A DNA stretch of 13,089 bases from Promethearchaeota archaeon (GCA_016839865.1 JAEOTN010000455.1:1-13089), one strand, 5' to 3'; shown: positions 1 to 6,241, counted from the first letter of the stretch. The notes: generated by a model not told the origin, from the letters alone. Numbers and translations are program-made.

Positions 1-3
1 CAA

Positions 4-82
4 AGCGGGGTGGGCTAGCTTGGTTTAGGCTGCAGGGCTCATAACCCTGAGATCGTTAGTTCAAATCTAACCCCCGCTACCA
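4..82 (+). tRNA. Initiator tRNA-Met (CAT), CCA encoded
   Basis: The cloverleaf folds fully. The acceptor is AGCGGGG (4-10) with CCCCGCT (72-78), the anticodon stem is CAGGG (33-37) with CCCTG (45-49), the anticodon CAT is at 40-42, and the T arm is GTTAG/CTAAC. Two features mark it as the initiator rather than the elongator: an A1-U72 first pair and three consecutive G-C pairs at the base of the anticodon stem (G35-G37 with C45-C47). Discriminator A79 is followed by CCA at 80-82, so the 3' end is encoded, unlike the other four tRNAs in the window. A T-rich tract follows directly. The upstream promoter lies outside the window. Confidence 0.95.
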
Positions 83-98
83 TTTTTATTTTTTATCA
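83..98 (+). terminator. T-rich terminator after initiator tRNA
   Basis: Directly after the encoded CCA comes a run made almost only of T (TTTTTATTTTTTAT). This is the usual archaeal oligo-T termination signal. No hairpin other than the tRNA itself is needed. Confidence 0.55.
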
Positions 99-125
99 AA
101 TTGATACTCTAAGTATCGAAAAAAA

Positions 126-131
126 TTTAAA
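126..131 (+). promoter_or_regulatory. TATA box for tRNA-Asn
   Basis: TTTAAA in an A-rich setting is centred about 31 bases before the first base of tRNA-Asn. That is the spacing expected for an archaeal TATA box driving a tRNA with a very short leader. Confidence 0.55.
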
Positions 132-159
132 CTTAGGAACAATTTGTTAATAGATCCAA

Positions 160-232
160 GGGTCGGTAGCTTAGTTGGTAGAGTGTTCGGCTGTTAACCG
201 GATGGTCGCACGTTCGAGTCGTGCTCGGCCCG
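160..232 (+). tRNA. tRNA-Asn (GTT)
   Basis: The acceptor GGGTCGG (160-166) pairs with TCGGCCC (225-231) with two wobble pairs. The D stem is GCTT/GAGT, the anticodon stem TTCGG (186-190) pairs with CCGGA (198-202), the anticodon GTT is at 193-195, and the T arm is GCACG/CGTGC. The discriminator is G232. CCA is not encoded. It has no intron. The gene ends 8 bases before the stop codon of the convergent glycosyltransferase, and the T-rich bases between probably end transcription from both sides. Confidence 0.95.
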
Positions 233-240
233 CTTTTATT

Positions 241-1530
241 TTAATTACTTGTTTTTGATACTCCTATTTGATCATATACATTCAGAGTTTTTTGATATAC
301 TAAATCCCAGGTATTATTTTTTAATGTTTTTTCGTACCCTTTCCATCCCATTTCCTTAATTGATGAGGGATTTGAGTATAAATCCCGAATCGATTCGATT
401 ATTTGAGTAATGTTTCCAAATTCTACAAGTAACCCATCCTTGCCATGTTGGATAACCTCTCTCATAACGGGTGTATCAGCTCCAATTACAGGTTTTTTTG
501 ATGCCCATGCTTCCAAGTAGGTAATTCCATATGCATCCGAGCGGCTAGGCATTATAAAAAGTTCACATTCCTGAAAAGCAGATATTTTTTTCCAATCGTA
601 ATATCCAGTTAAGTTGTCTGGAGTGATATTGAGGATCTTTACTCCAGAATTCCTAGTTTTTTTAAGTTCAATATCAAAAGCATGAGAACTTGGTCCAATG
701 AATACATAAGTCAAATCTGTTAATACATTTTGATTTCTCCCCTTTGCAGCAGCTTTTAATACACTTATTGCACCCTTCTCATAATTTTTATATCCGCAAA
801 ACAACACAAAAGGACTTTTAATCCCAAATTTCTCTCTAAAGCTCTTCCTCTTACCCGTTCGGGTTTTTGGAGGAGAATCATATAAAGAGGGATCCACTCC
901 CATAGGAATTATTGAGATTTTATTTGATTTTATCCCATTATTTACAATAAAGTCCTTTTCAGTGGTTGTACAACATATTATTCTGTCATACTGTTTTAAG
1001 ATAGATGTAAAGTCGGATTTTTGATATCTAGGATTGTATATATGAAAGAACGGAGTACAAATGGATGGAACTTTTAAGATTTTAGCATAGATGAGTGCTA
1101 AAATGACTGTTGCATATGGAAGATAGGTTGAATGTATTAATTCAGCTGTGTACGATGGTTTCTTTAATTGACTTAACAGAAACTGGATGTGTACTGGTCC
1201 ATTCTCTAGAATTGCAGTGTAACTTGAATCCCAATGCAGATTCATCTTTTGGAGTAAATATCGAAATTCATTATGATTAATTTCATATTCAGGAGGAATT
1301 CGGTGAATTGGAATATTCTTATAAGATGAGTAAAATTTATGATTCGGATCAATATGTAAGCCAGTGGAGTCATGAATTCCCTTAAAATCAATACTTGTTG
1401 AGCACAATATTTGTGAATTCTGCTGTTGCTTTGCCAAGTTTAGGAAGTAAAATTCTGCTCCCGATATAGCAGGAAAAAATCGAGGAGAATAATATAGTAT
1501 ATCGTAGGGTTTCTTCAAATGTATCCACAT
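241..1530 (-). CDS. GT4-type glycosyltransferase
   Basis: 429 aa. It is predicted to transfer a sugar from an activated donor, with two Rossmann-like GT-B domains. The N-terminal acceptor half begins YYSPRFFPAISGAE (residues 14-26), the usual opening strand and glycine loop of GT4 enzymes. The C-terminal donor half carries IIPMGVD (207-213), a phosphate-binding region YEKG with K252, and PSRSDAYGITYLEAW (328-342). This last is the family E-x7-E motif in a D332-x7-E340 form. No signal peptide or membrane span is evident, so it probably works on the cytoplasmic face in glycolipid, S-layer glycan or N-glycan assembly; the acceptor cannot be read from sequence. It stands alone, with no glycan cluster beside it. 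The start was chosen because a TATA box lies 24 bases upstream, suggesting a leaderless mRNA. Confidence 0.85.
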   Translation of the reverse strand: MWIHLKKPYDILYYSPRFFPAISGAEFYFLNLAKQQQNSQILCSTSIDFKGIHDSTGLHIDPNHKFYSSYKNIPIHRIPPEYEINHNEFRYLLQKMNLHWDSSYTAILENGPVHIQFLLSQLKKPSYTAELIHSTYLPYATVILALIYAKILKVPSICTPFFHIYNPRYQKSDFTSILKQYDRIICCTTTEKDFIVNNGIKSNKISIIPMGVDPSLYDSPPKTRTGKRKSFREKFGIKSPFVLFCGYKNYEKGAISVLKAAAKGRNQNVLTDLTYVFIGPSSHAFDIELKKTRNSGVKILNITPDNLTGYYDWKKISAFQECELFIMPSRSDAYGITYLEAWASKKPVIGADTPVMREVIQHGKDGLLVEFGNITQIIESIRDLYSNPSSIKEMGWKGYEKTLKNNTWDLVYQKTLNVYDQIGVSKTSN

Positions 1531-1550
1531 TGTATGGTGGATTGGGAAAA

Positions 1551-1558
1551 ATTTAAAT
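1551..1558. promoter_or_regulatory. Shared palindromic TATA box, divergent promoter
   Basis: ATTTAAAT is a perfect palindrome in the 56-base gap between the glycosyltransferase (-) and tRNA-Glu (+). Its centre is 32 bases before tRNA-Glu and 24-25 bases before the glycosyltransferase ATG. One box is therefore well placed for both directions. No other TATA-like element is seen in the gap. Confidence 0.55.
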
Positions 1559-1586
1559 CTAATTCCAAATTACTCTCTTTATTCTC

Positions 1587-1689
1587 GCTTCCGTAATGTA
1601 GTCCGGTCAAGCATGCGGGGCTTTCAAGAACTTATTATAAACAGTTTCGAAGAACCCCCGTCACCCGGGTTCGAATCCCGGCGGAAGCA
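1587..1689 (+). tRNA. tRNA-Glu (TTC) with 28-nt intron
   Basis: The acceptor GCTTCCG (1587-1593) pairs with CGGAAGC (1682-1688), discriminator A1689. The D arm is ATGT/GCAT, the anticodon stem CGGGG (1616-1620) pairs with CCCCG (1656-1660), and the T arm is CCGGG/CCCGG. Anticodon TTC is at 1623-1625. An extra stretch interrupts the anticodon loop after position 37. Pairing of 1621-1624 with 1649-1652 leaves 3-base bulges CAA (1625-1627) and AAC (1653-1655), the bulge-helix-bulge read by archaeal splicing endonuclease. This puts the intron at 1627-1654, at the canonical 37/38 site. CCA is not encoded. Confidence 0.93.
1627..1654 (+). other. tRNA-Glu intron (37/38, bulge-helix-bulge)
   Basis: 28 bases removed by cutting after the second base of each 3-base bulge: after A1626 in CAA and after A1654 in AAC. 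The central 4-bp helix contains one G-U pair. The inner helix begins with GAA (1628-1630) against TTC (1646-1648) and is short. The boundaries restore a 7-base anticodon loop. Confidence 0.85.
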
Positions 1690-1691
1690 TA

Positions 1692-1704
1692 CTATATACT
1701 TATA
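1692..1704 (+). promoter_or_regulatory. TATA-like element for SWIM gene
   Basis: CTATATACTTATA begins just past the tRNA-Glu 3' end. Its centre is about 34 bases before the TTG start, which fits a leaderless or very short-leader transcript. Confidence 0.4.
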
Positions 1705-1731
1705 GGACATCAAAATCATTGGTTTTATAGA

Positions 1732-2157
1732 TTGTCAGAACAAGAAAAATCATTCAATACAATTCTTCAAAATATTGCTTTAGATGGTTCTTTAACAATA
1801 AATAGTATAAAACGACTTTCTAAGATCTTCTCGGTACATCAGATTTCAAAAGTAAAAGAAATCATGAGTGAAATTATAAAAATCAAATTTATCCCATCTA
1901 AAAGACAGATTTGGATGAAATTAGGTACGGATAAGGATTACATACTTTATCCTAAACTATATTGCAGCTGTATGGATTTTTTTCTTCAAGGAATCCAAAA
2001 AAATAGGAAATATTACTGTAAACACTTAATAGCCCAGGGAATCGTTCAAGTTTTATCTAAAAACAATCCAAAAAACATTGAGAAAGTGGTAAATGACGAA
2101 GATTTCAAAGGCAAGGTCACTCAACAATTAGAACTTGAGCATTTTCCAAATTTGTGA
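1732..2157 (+). CDS. Small SWIM zinc-finger protein
   Basis: 141 aa from a TTG start. The clear feature is a SWIM zinc-binding motif, C78-x-C80-x15-C96-x-H98, preceded by a Lys/Ile-rich stretch (about 40-76) that probably forms the strand-rich lead-in typical of SWIM domains. SWIM domains bind DNA or protein partners. In eukaryotes (Shu complex) and in archaea, small SWIM proteins are linked to RecA/Rad51 paralogues in recombination, but no RadA paralogue lies in this window, so that role is only a family-based suggestion. The residues before the motif look helical. TTG is preferred because no ATG occurs before codon 45 (1864) and the TATA-like element sits at leaderless distance; the frame is open further upstream. 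The last 41 bases overlap the convergent PP-loop gene. Confidence 0.75.
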   Translation: MSEQEKSFNTILQNIALDGSLTINSIKRLSKIFSVHQISKVKEIMSEIIKIKFIPSKRQIWMKLGTDKDYILYPKLYCSCMDFFLQGIQKNRKYYCKHLIAQGIVQVLSKNNPKNIEKVVNDEDFKGKVTQQLELEHFPNL

Positions 2158-2767
2158 ACGTGAAGGTAGAAAAATCTGTTCTGAGTAGGCAATCTTTTAC
2201 TTCTTTTATAGATGCATGTGTTTCAGGATACATTGGATTATATGAACACTGTTCGTCAGGTAGAGTTGATAATTCATAAAAACCCAATTGATGCGATAAT
2301 TTTAGAATATCTTTTTTCTCAAATCCAATTAAGGGTCTTATTATGGGGATATCAGGCATGATTGTTTGGATAACTGATATGTTATCAAGAGTTTGACTGG
2401 CCTGTTCTCCCAATATATCTCCATTGACAACAAAATCTGCACGCACTTGTTTGCTAAGGTGAAATGCAGAAAACAGCATATAACTTTTACATAAAATACA
2501 TGTTAGTTTGCGATTGCCCTTTTCTATGAACTCTTGAAGAGTTTTTTGGTGGTCAGCAATATAAACTTTCAATTTCCGCCCAGTGAGTTCGTGAAGGTGG
2601 TGTGCAACTCTTTCAATCTTCTTATTAAACTGTGAATTCTCAGGATTTGAGACCTTATAAGAAAGCAATACGGCATCCCATCCCTTTTTCATCATTAAAT
2701 ACACTGCAATAGGACTATCCAATCCACTTGATAGGAGAGCTACAAATCGACGATTATTGGATGTCAT
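2117..2767 (-). CDS. Stand-alone ThiI-like PP-loop sulfurtransferase
   Basis: 216 aa, matching the C-terminal adenylating domain of ThiI, the enzyme that forms 4-thiouridine in tRNA. The PP-loop SSGLDS is at residues 13-18, where ATP adenylates the target uridine. GDILGEQASQT (116-126) and RPLIGFEKKDI (144-154) are ThiI signatures. C90-x-x-C93 plus C174 match the three cysteines that hold an Fe-S cluster in archaeal ThiI. The N-terminal ferredoxin-like and THUMP tRNA-binding domains and the bacterial rhodanese domain are absent, and no THUMP gene is nearby, so tRNA binding would need a partner. Alternatively it modifies another substrate. The start follows a weak T-rich promoter-like region around 2815-2832. 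Its 3' end overlaps the SWIM gene by 41 bases, tail to tail. Confidence 0.8.
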   Translation of the reverse strand: MTSNNRRFVALLSSGLDSPIAVYLMMKKGWDAVLLSYKVSNPENSQFNKKIERVAHHLHELTGRKLKVYIADHQKTLQEFIEKGNRKLTCILCKSYMLFSAFHLSKQVRADFVVNGDILGEQASQTLDNISVIQTIMPDIPIIRPLIGFEKKDILKLSHQLGFYELSTLPDEQCSYNPMYPETHASIKEVKDCLLRTDFSTFTFTNLENAQVLIVE

Positions 2768-2840
2768 AATAATTCTCTTGAAAAATGAATTCGTTCTGTT
2801 ATTTTGAGTTTTGGATTATGTAATAAAAAATCCGAAAAAA

Positions 2841-2850
2841 TTATAATTTA
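2841..2850 (+). promoter_or_regulatory. TATA box for tRNA-Ala
   Basis: TTATAATTTA is centred about 30 bases before tRNA-Ala, the same spacing as for tRNA-Asn and tRNA-Glu. Confidence 0.5.
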
Positions 2851-2874
2851 GCATAACTAGGTTGTAACATCACT

Positions 2875-2947
2875 GGGCGTATATATCAGTTGGAAGATAG
2901 CTTGACTTGCACTCAAGAAGTCAGGGGTTCAAATCCCCTTACGTCCA
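2875..2947 (+). tRNA. tRNA-Ala (TGC)
   Basis: The acceptor GGGCGTA (2875-2881) pairs with TACGTCC (2940-2946). The third pair is G2877-U2944, the G3-U70 identity element recognised by alanyl-tRNA synthetase. The D stem is a weak TATC/GATA. The anticodon stem CTTGA (2901-2905) pairs with TCAAG (2913-2917), anticodon TGC is at 2908-2910, and the T arm is AGGGG/CCCCT. Discriminator A2947. No intron and no encoded CCA. T-rich sequence follows. Confidence 0.95.
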
Positions 2948-2968
2948 TATTCTATTATTTTAATTTTT

Positions 2969-3003
2969 AAAAAAAAAAGAACAAACGTAATTTTACAAAT
3001 TAC
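2969..3003 (-). terminator. Hairpin plus oligo-T, minus strand
   Basis: Read on the minus strand, a perfect 7-bp stem (GTAATTT/AAATTAC, 2987-3003, 3-base loop) begins 7 bases after the stop of the 39-aa peptide gene. It is followed by ten T residues (the A run at 2969-2978). This resembles an intrinsic terminator for the peptide transcript. The stem is AT-rich, so the T tract may be the active part. Confidence 0.45.
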
Positions 3004-3010
3004 ATTTTAT

Positions 3011-3130
3011 TTATACTGGACTAGGATCTGGGTCTGGGCACGGAACGCTGATTCCAGTGGTTGCTAATGATAAACCATAAGACAAGCCCAATAACAACGA
3101 CATGGTAGCGACGAATTTTTTCTTATCCAT
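3011..3130 (-). CDS. 39-aa exported or membrane-anchored peptide
   Basis: A short frame running from an ATG to TAA. The product starts MDKKKF, continues as a hydrophobic run (about residues 6-23, VATMSLLLGLSYGLSLA) and ends in a short tail ISVPCPDPDPSPV. This is the layout of a signal peptide or signal anchor with a 13-16 residue Pro/Asp-rich tail containing one Cys. SLA-T is a possible signal peptidase site. The Cys context (SVPC) is not a lipobox. The start is backed by GTGAT at 3135-3139, four bases before the ATG, the same site and spacing as for the thermosome, and by TTTAAATA at about 3187-3194. It lies 68 bases downstream of the radical SAM gene on the same strand. No family is recognised. 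Confidence 0.6.
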   Translation of the reverse strand: MDKKKFVATMSLLLGLSYGLSLATTGISVPCPDPDPSPV

Positions 3131-3134
3131 AGAT

Positions 3135-3139
3135 ATCAC
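3135..3139 (-). promoter_or_regulatory. Ribosome binding site of the 39-aa peptide
   Basis: On the minus strand this reads GTGAT, four bases before ATG. It can pair with the archaeal 16S 3' end (AUCACCUCC) and supports translation of this short frame. Confidence 0.5.
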
Positions 3140-3186
3140 GGATTATTGTTCGTGTGCGACACTGCACTATATTACATTTCACCTAC

Positions 3187-3194
3187 TTATTTAA
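3187..3194 (-). promoter_or_regulatory. TATA box for the 39-aa peptide
   Basis: TTTAAATA on the minus strand is centred about 60 bases before the peptide ATG, predicting a leader of about 30-35 bases that contains the GTGAT site. It sits just past the radical SAM stop codon, so the peptide can be transcribed by itself. Confidence 0.45.
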
Positions 3195-3198
3195 AGCC

Positions 3199-4806
3199 CT
3201 ATATTAATTTCGTGAAATTCTGCCAAAAATCTCGTGTCATATTAATTGTGTCAAATTTATCACCAAAATCATTATAATGTCTAAGAGGATTATCTTTCCA
3301 ATAGGTTCTTGGACCAAATATCATTCCATTTATATATCTTTGATAAATAAATCCCCTGTTTTTCATTCGAGAAAAGTTTTGTATGCATTTTTTATATAAG
3401 TCAGGAATCCAATTAGATAAAAATTTGATGATATCGATATATCCTAGATGTTTGGATGGATCTACCATTGAAGAAGATAGATAAGAGCATTTAGGAATAG
3501 TCCAGTGGTTTGGATAATGGAATTTTGCTTGATAAGTTTTAATATAATAGTTTAGGTTATTGAAGATGTCACTACCAGGAATTATCATATATTTTGATAT
3601 ACTTGGGATTAAGTTTTCTACATTTTGAGTGATTTTATTGATATATTCTATCGTTTGAGTCATAGTAGACATATCTTCACCCGGGTGTCCAAAAAGAATA
3701 TTCATAATTGCGTATCTGCCCACGGAATTTAATTTTGTAATAATTGTTTGAAATTTGTCTAAAAACTTCTTTGGATTAGATGTTTTTTTCATGATTCGTA
3801 ACATTTCATAACTTCCAGACTCCAGTCCGAATGCTAGAGTGAAATTAAGTTTTTTCAGTAACGTGATTTCTTTCAATGAAAACTGATCCACACGTACTTC
3901 TGCCCACATCTCTTCAGAGATTTCGTTTTCAATTAAAAAATCATAGAATTTCATCCGCCAAGAAGGATAGGTCCATAAGGGATCAAAAATCTGAATTTGA
4001 ATATTCTTTTCAGAATAGTAATTAAGCAAGTTTTTTATTCGAGAATATGCATTCGAAGGACTTATCCACCTCCATCTAACTTTAGGTAAATAAATATTGC
4101 GAAAATCCCCACAATAACTACAATTAAAAGGACATCCTCGAGAAAAGTAGATTGGAACGTATAACTGAGTAAACTTATCATGGTCAATTAGAGAGTAATC
4201 TAGTAACGGTAATTGTTCTAAATCTGTGACTAGTCCACAATCAATAACTTGACATGATTCTTGGATATTCGAGTAAATGGAACCTCGGTCAATTCTATAA
4301 TCAATAAATTCACTAAATCTGACGGAACATTCTCCTAAAAAAATAAAATCAAATAGTTTATTCGGGATATATTGGTCCCTGATATATCCAGGAAATTGAA
4401 ATTCCTCTGAAAAATAGTTAACTTGATAACCACCAACACAGATTAAACAGTGAGAAAACATTTTCCTTAGGACTCCTGCTAAGACCAACGTAGAGATATA
4501 GTAATTTGAAGAGAAACATGAGATACCAAAAACTAAATCTGAACCATCATTGAACCGTTCAAAAAATAATTCCAAGCTTGATATATGTTGATTTAACTCA
4601 GACATTGAAATTGGTTTATAAATTTCTTCATCGATTAAGTTTATTACTTCAACTTCGACATTTGAGCGATTTCTTAGTCGAATTTTTGTGCTTGTTGCGA
4701 TTTCCAGTAAATGAGTAACAACGGTATTCTTAAAATCAAAAGAAGTAGTAAAAATCGTTATGGGTTGAATAAAGATGATTTTTATCTTAGAATTTGATAT
4801 GCGCAT
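3199..4806 (-). CDS. Radical SAM enzyme with B12-binding-type N-terminus
   Basis: 535 aa. The N-terminal part (about 8-170) has the cobalamin-binding Rossmann layout: DLVFGISCFSSN (90-101), CLICVGGYQVNY (120-131) and FDFIFLGECSVRFSEFI (152-168), the usual 'GGxH...GExE' region in altered form. The DxHxxG cobalt-ligand motif is not seen, as in several members with base-off or degenerate binding. The radical SAM core starts at 220: FSRGCPFNCSYC gives C225-x3-C229-x2-C232, the ligands of the 4Fe-4S cluster that cleaves S-adenosylmethionine. GLESGS (327-332) and LFGHPGED (371-378) are typical later core motifs. The C-terminal 150 residues match nothing I recognise. Relatives methylate or rearrange unactivated carbons in lipids, cofactors or peptides; the substrate here is unknown. 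The start fits a leaderless mRNA from a TATA box at 4827-4834. Confidence 0.85.
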   Translation of the reverse strand: MRISNSKIKIIFIQPITIFTTSFDFKNTVVTHLLEIATSTKIRLRNRSNVEVEVINLIDEEIYKPISMSELNQHISSLELFFERFNDGSDLVFGISCFSSNYYISTLVLAGVLRKMFSHCLICVGGYQVNYFSEEFQFPGYIRDQYIPNKLFDFIFLGECSVRFSEFIDYRIDRGSIYSNIQESCQVIDCGLVTDLEQLPLLDYSLIDHDKFTQLYVPIYFSRGCPFNCSYCGDFRNIYLPKVRWRWISPSNAYSRIKNLLNYYSEKNIQIQIFDPLWTYPSWRMKFYDFLIENEISEEMWAEVRVDQFSLKEITLLKKLNFTLAFGLESGSYEMLRIMKKTSNPKKFLDKFQTIITKLNSVGRYAIMNILFGHPGEDMSTMTQTIEYINKITQNVENLIPSISKYMIIPGSDIFNNLNYYIKTYQAKFHYPNHWTIPKCSYLSSSMVDPSKHLGYIDIIKFLSNWIPDLYKKCIQNFSRMKNRGFIYQRYINGMIFGPRTYWKDNPLRHYNDFGDKFDTINMTRDFWQNFTKLI

Positions 4807-4826
4807 GCCATAACTTTAATGTGAAG

Positions 4827-4834
4827 TATATAAA
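4827..4834 (-). promoter_or_regulatory. TATA box for radical SAM gene
   Basis: TTTATATA on the minus strand is a textbook archaeal box A, centred 24-25 bases before the radical SAM ATG, predicting a leaderless transcript. The TATATA core is symmetric and might also serve the divergent small gene at 4881. Confidence 0.6.
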
Positions 4835-4880
4835 CCAAAATACTTTTTAAGAACACACAATTCCATTTGAGTGAGCTACA

Positions 4881-5006
4881 ATGCCTTTACAAGTTCCCGG
4901 TTTGGATTTAGATGGATTTAAACTACTTCTACAACTTTTAGGAGTTGTGATGATTGGAGTAATTATATTGTATATTATCTTGTCCAGTCGAGGAGAATCG
5001 GATTAG
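4881..5006 (+). CDS. 41-aa single-pass membrane protein
   Basis: A short frame from ATG to TAG. After a polar start (MPLQVPGLDLDGFK) comes a strongly hydrophobic segment, about residues 15-35 (LLLQLLGVVMIGVIILYIIL), then a short charged tail SSRGESD. This predicts one membrane helix with few residues outside on either side. A GTGAG element (4871-4875) lies five bases before the ATG, and TATATAAA (4827-4834) is about 50 bases upstream. The stop overlaps that of the convergent YchF-type gene by 4 bases. It is not like archaeal Sec61beta, whose helix sits at the end of a longer soluble region. The family is unknown. A Glu/Asp-ended tail and lack of Lys/Arg before the helix leave the orientation uncertain. 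Confidence 0.6.
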   Translation: MPLQVPGLDLDGFKLLLQLLGVVMIGVIILYIILSSRGESD

Positions 5007-6211
5007 CGTGCAGCAGAAACGACTTTAATGATGTCATTATTTTTCAATTCATAATTTTCACCCAATCGAAGTTTTGTTCTTGCATCTAATGCATATATAA
5101 AATTATCAGCGAGATCTGAATGAATTTTGGAACGAATGAATTCCTTAAGGTGCATATCTTTAGGAATTATATAAGCATCTGGTAATATATTGCCATCATG
5201 ATCTGTAAACTTCTTTTCATCATGAACAGGATAAACAACAATATTTCCCAATTGGTCGAATATTGCCGAATTTAATGCATTTTGGATCCCAGTGCTGCCA
5301 AAGGGGTCAAGAATTTTACTTTGAATATTGGATAACACTTCTTGATCTTGTTTGGATAATAAATCAAGTTTTAAGATCTCAAATGAATCATCACCTGGTC
5401 GATATTGAATCAGTTCTTTTTCTGAAAGCTGTCTTAGAAAAAATTCAGCTAGGGCAGAACATGGAATAATGGTAGATTGAACTGATTGTTTAATTCGTTC
5501 AAAATTCTCAATCGATTTTTTTTTATCGATTTTATTTGCCACAATAATTATTGGTTTTGAAATTTGTCTTAGAACTTCTGAGAAATGTTCAATATCAGAG
5601 TCGTTCCATGTATCTAGTCTATCGGTGTTTAATTGGGATTTCTCAAGAGCTCTTATAATATGTTTTCTTTGGATTGAAAGCCCCGATAACCGTTCATACA
5701 ATGCTTCAGTGAAATTACTCTTTTCCATTGTAATTTTGTTTGTAAATTTCTTCCAATCGGTCCGTAGTAGAATTTCTTTAAACCATAGATTTATCTCTTT
5801 TTCTAGGAAATCAATATCATCTTTTGGATCATGTGAGTCATCATCGCATTTATTGCCCTCTATATCTAATTCTCCTGATATATCCAAAACATGTATTAAA
5901 ACATCTGCGCGACTAAGATCACTTAGAAATTTATTACCCAAACCTCTTCCCAGATGAGCATCGGGCACTAAACCCGCAACATCCAATAATTTGACAGGAA
6001 TATAACGGTTATGGTTTATACATGATGAATTAACAGGTGTATCTTCCACACCTAACTCCTCACATACACATTTTGTGACTACATGACCTGTGCCAATATT
6101 AGGATCGATTGTTGTAAAGGGATAATCTCCGACTTTGGCATCAGTTAAACACGCTGCATTTAAAAAGGTACTTTTCCCCGCAGAAGGTTTACCAATTATA
6201 CCAATCAGCAT
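5003..6211 (-). CDS. YchF/OLA1-family GTPase (archaeal MJ1332/YGR210-like)
   Basis: 402 aa, full length for the family. It is a TRAFAC-class P-loop GTPase. G1 is GKPSAGKST (7-15), G2 the Thr pair in DYPFTTIDP (29-37), G3 DVAGLVPDAHLGRGLG (77-92) with the YchF signature, G4 NKID (226-229), and a G5-like CSAL (251-254). The intact NKxD predicts GTP preference, unlike OLA1/bacterial YchF, whose altered G4 favours ATP. The middle (about 120-220) is the helical insert. The last 80 residues form the TGS domain (VVYPVHDEKKFTD to the end). YchF proteins bind ribosomes and respond to translation and stress conditions. It follows the HerA-like gene on the same strand by 30 bases and may be co-transcribed. 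A TTTTATTA stretch in that gap could be a separate promoter. Confidence 0.92.
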   Translation of the reverse strand: MLIGIIGKPSAGKSTFLNAACLTDAKVGDYPFTTIDPNIGTGHVVTKCVCEELGVEDTPVNSSCINHNRYIPVKLLDVAGLVPDAHLGRGLGNKFLSDLSRADVLIHVLDISGELDIEGNKCDDDSHDPKDDIDFLEKEINLWFKEILLRTDWKKFTNKITMEKSNFTEALYERLSGLSIQRKHIIRALEKSQLNTDRLDTWNDSDIEHFSEVLRQISKPIIIVANKIDKKKSIENFERIKQSVQSTIIPCSALAEFFLRQLSEKELIQYRPGDDSFEILKLDLLSKQDQEVLSNIQSKILDPFGSTGIQNALNSAIFDQLGNIVVYPVHDEKKFTDHDGNILPDAYIIPKDMHLKEFIRSKIHSDLADNFIYALDARTKLRLGENYELKNNDIIKVVSAAR

Positions 6212-6241
6212 AAGAAAATAAGTCTCTCAAAGTAATAAAAA

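Noticed and set aside
3011..3130. Lipoprotein reading of the 39-aa peptide
   Set aside because: The Cys is preceded by SVP, not a lipobox, and it lies well past the hydrophobic segment.
5263..5957. Plus-strand open frames inside the YchF-type gene
   Set aside because: They are shadows of a gene with a full set of G motifs; the products resemble nothing.
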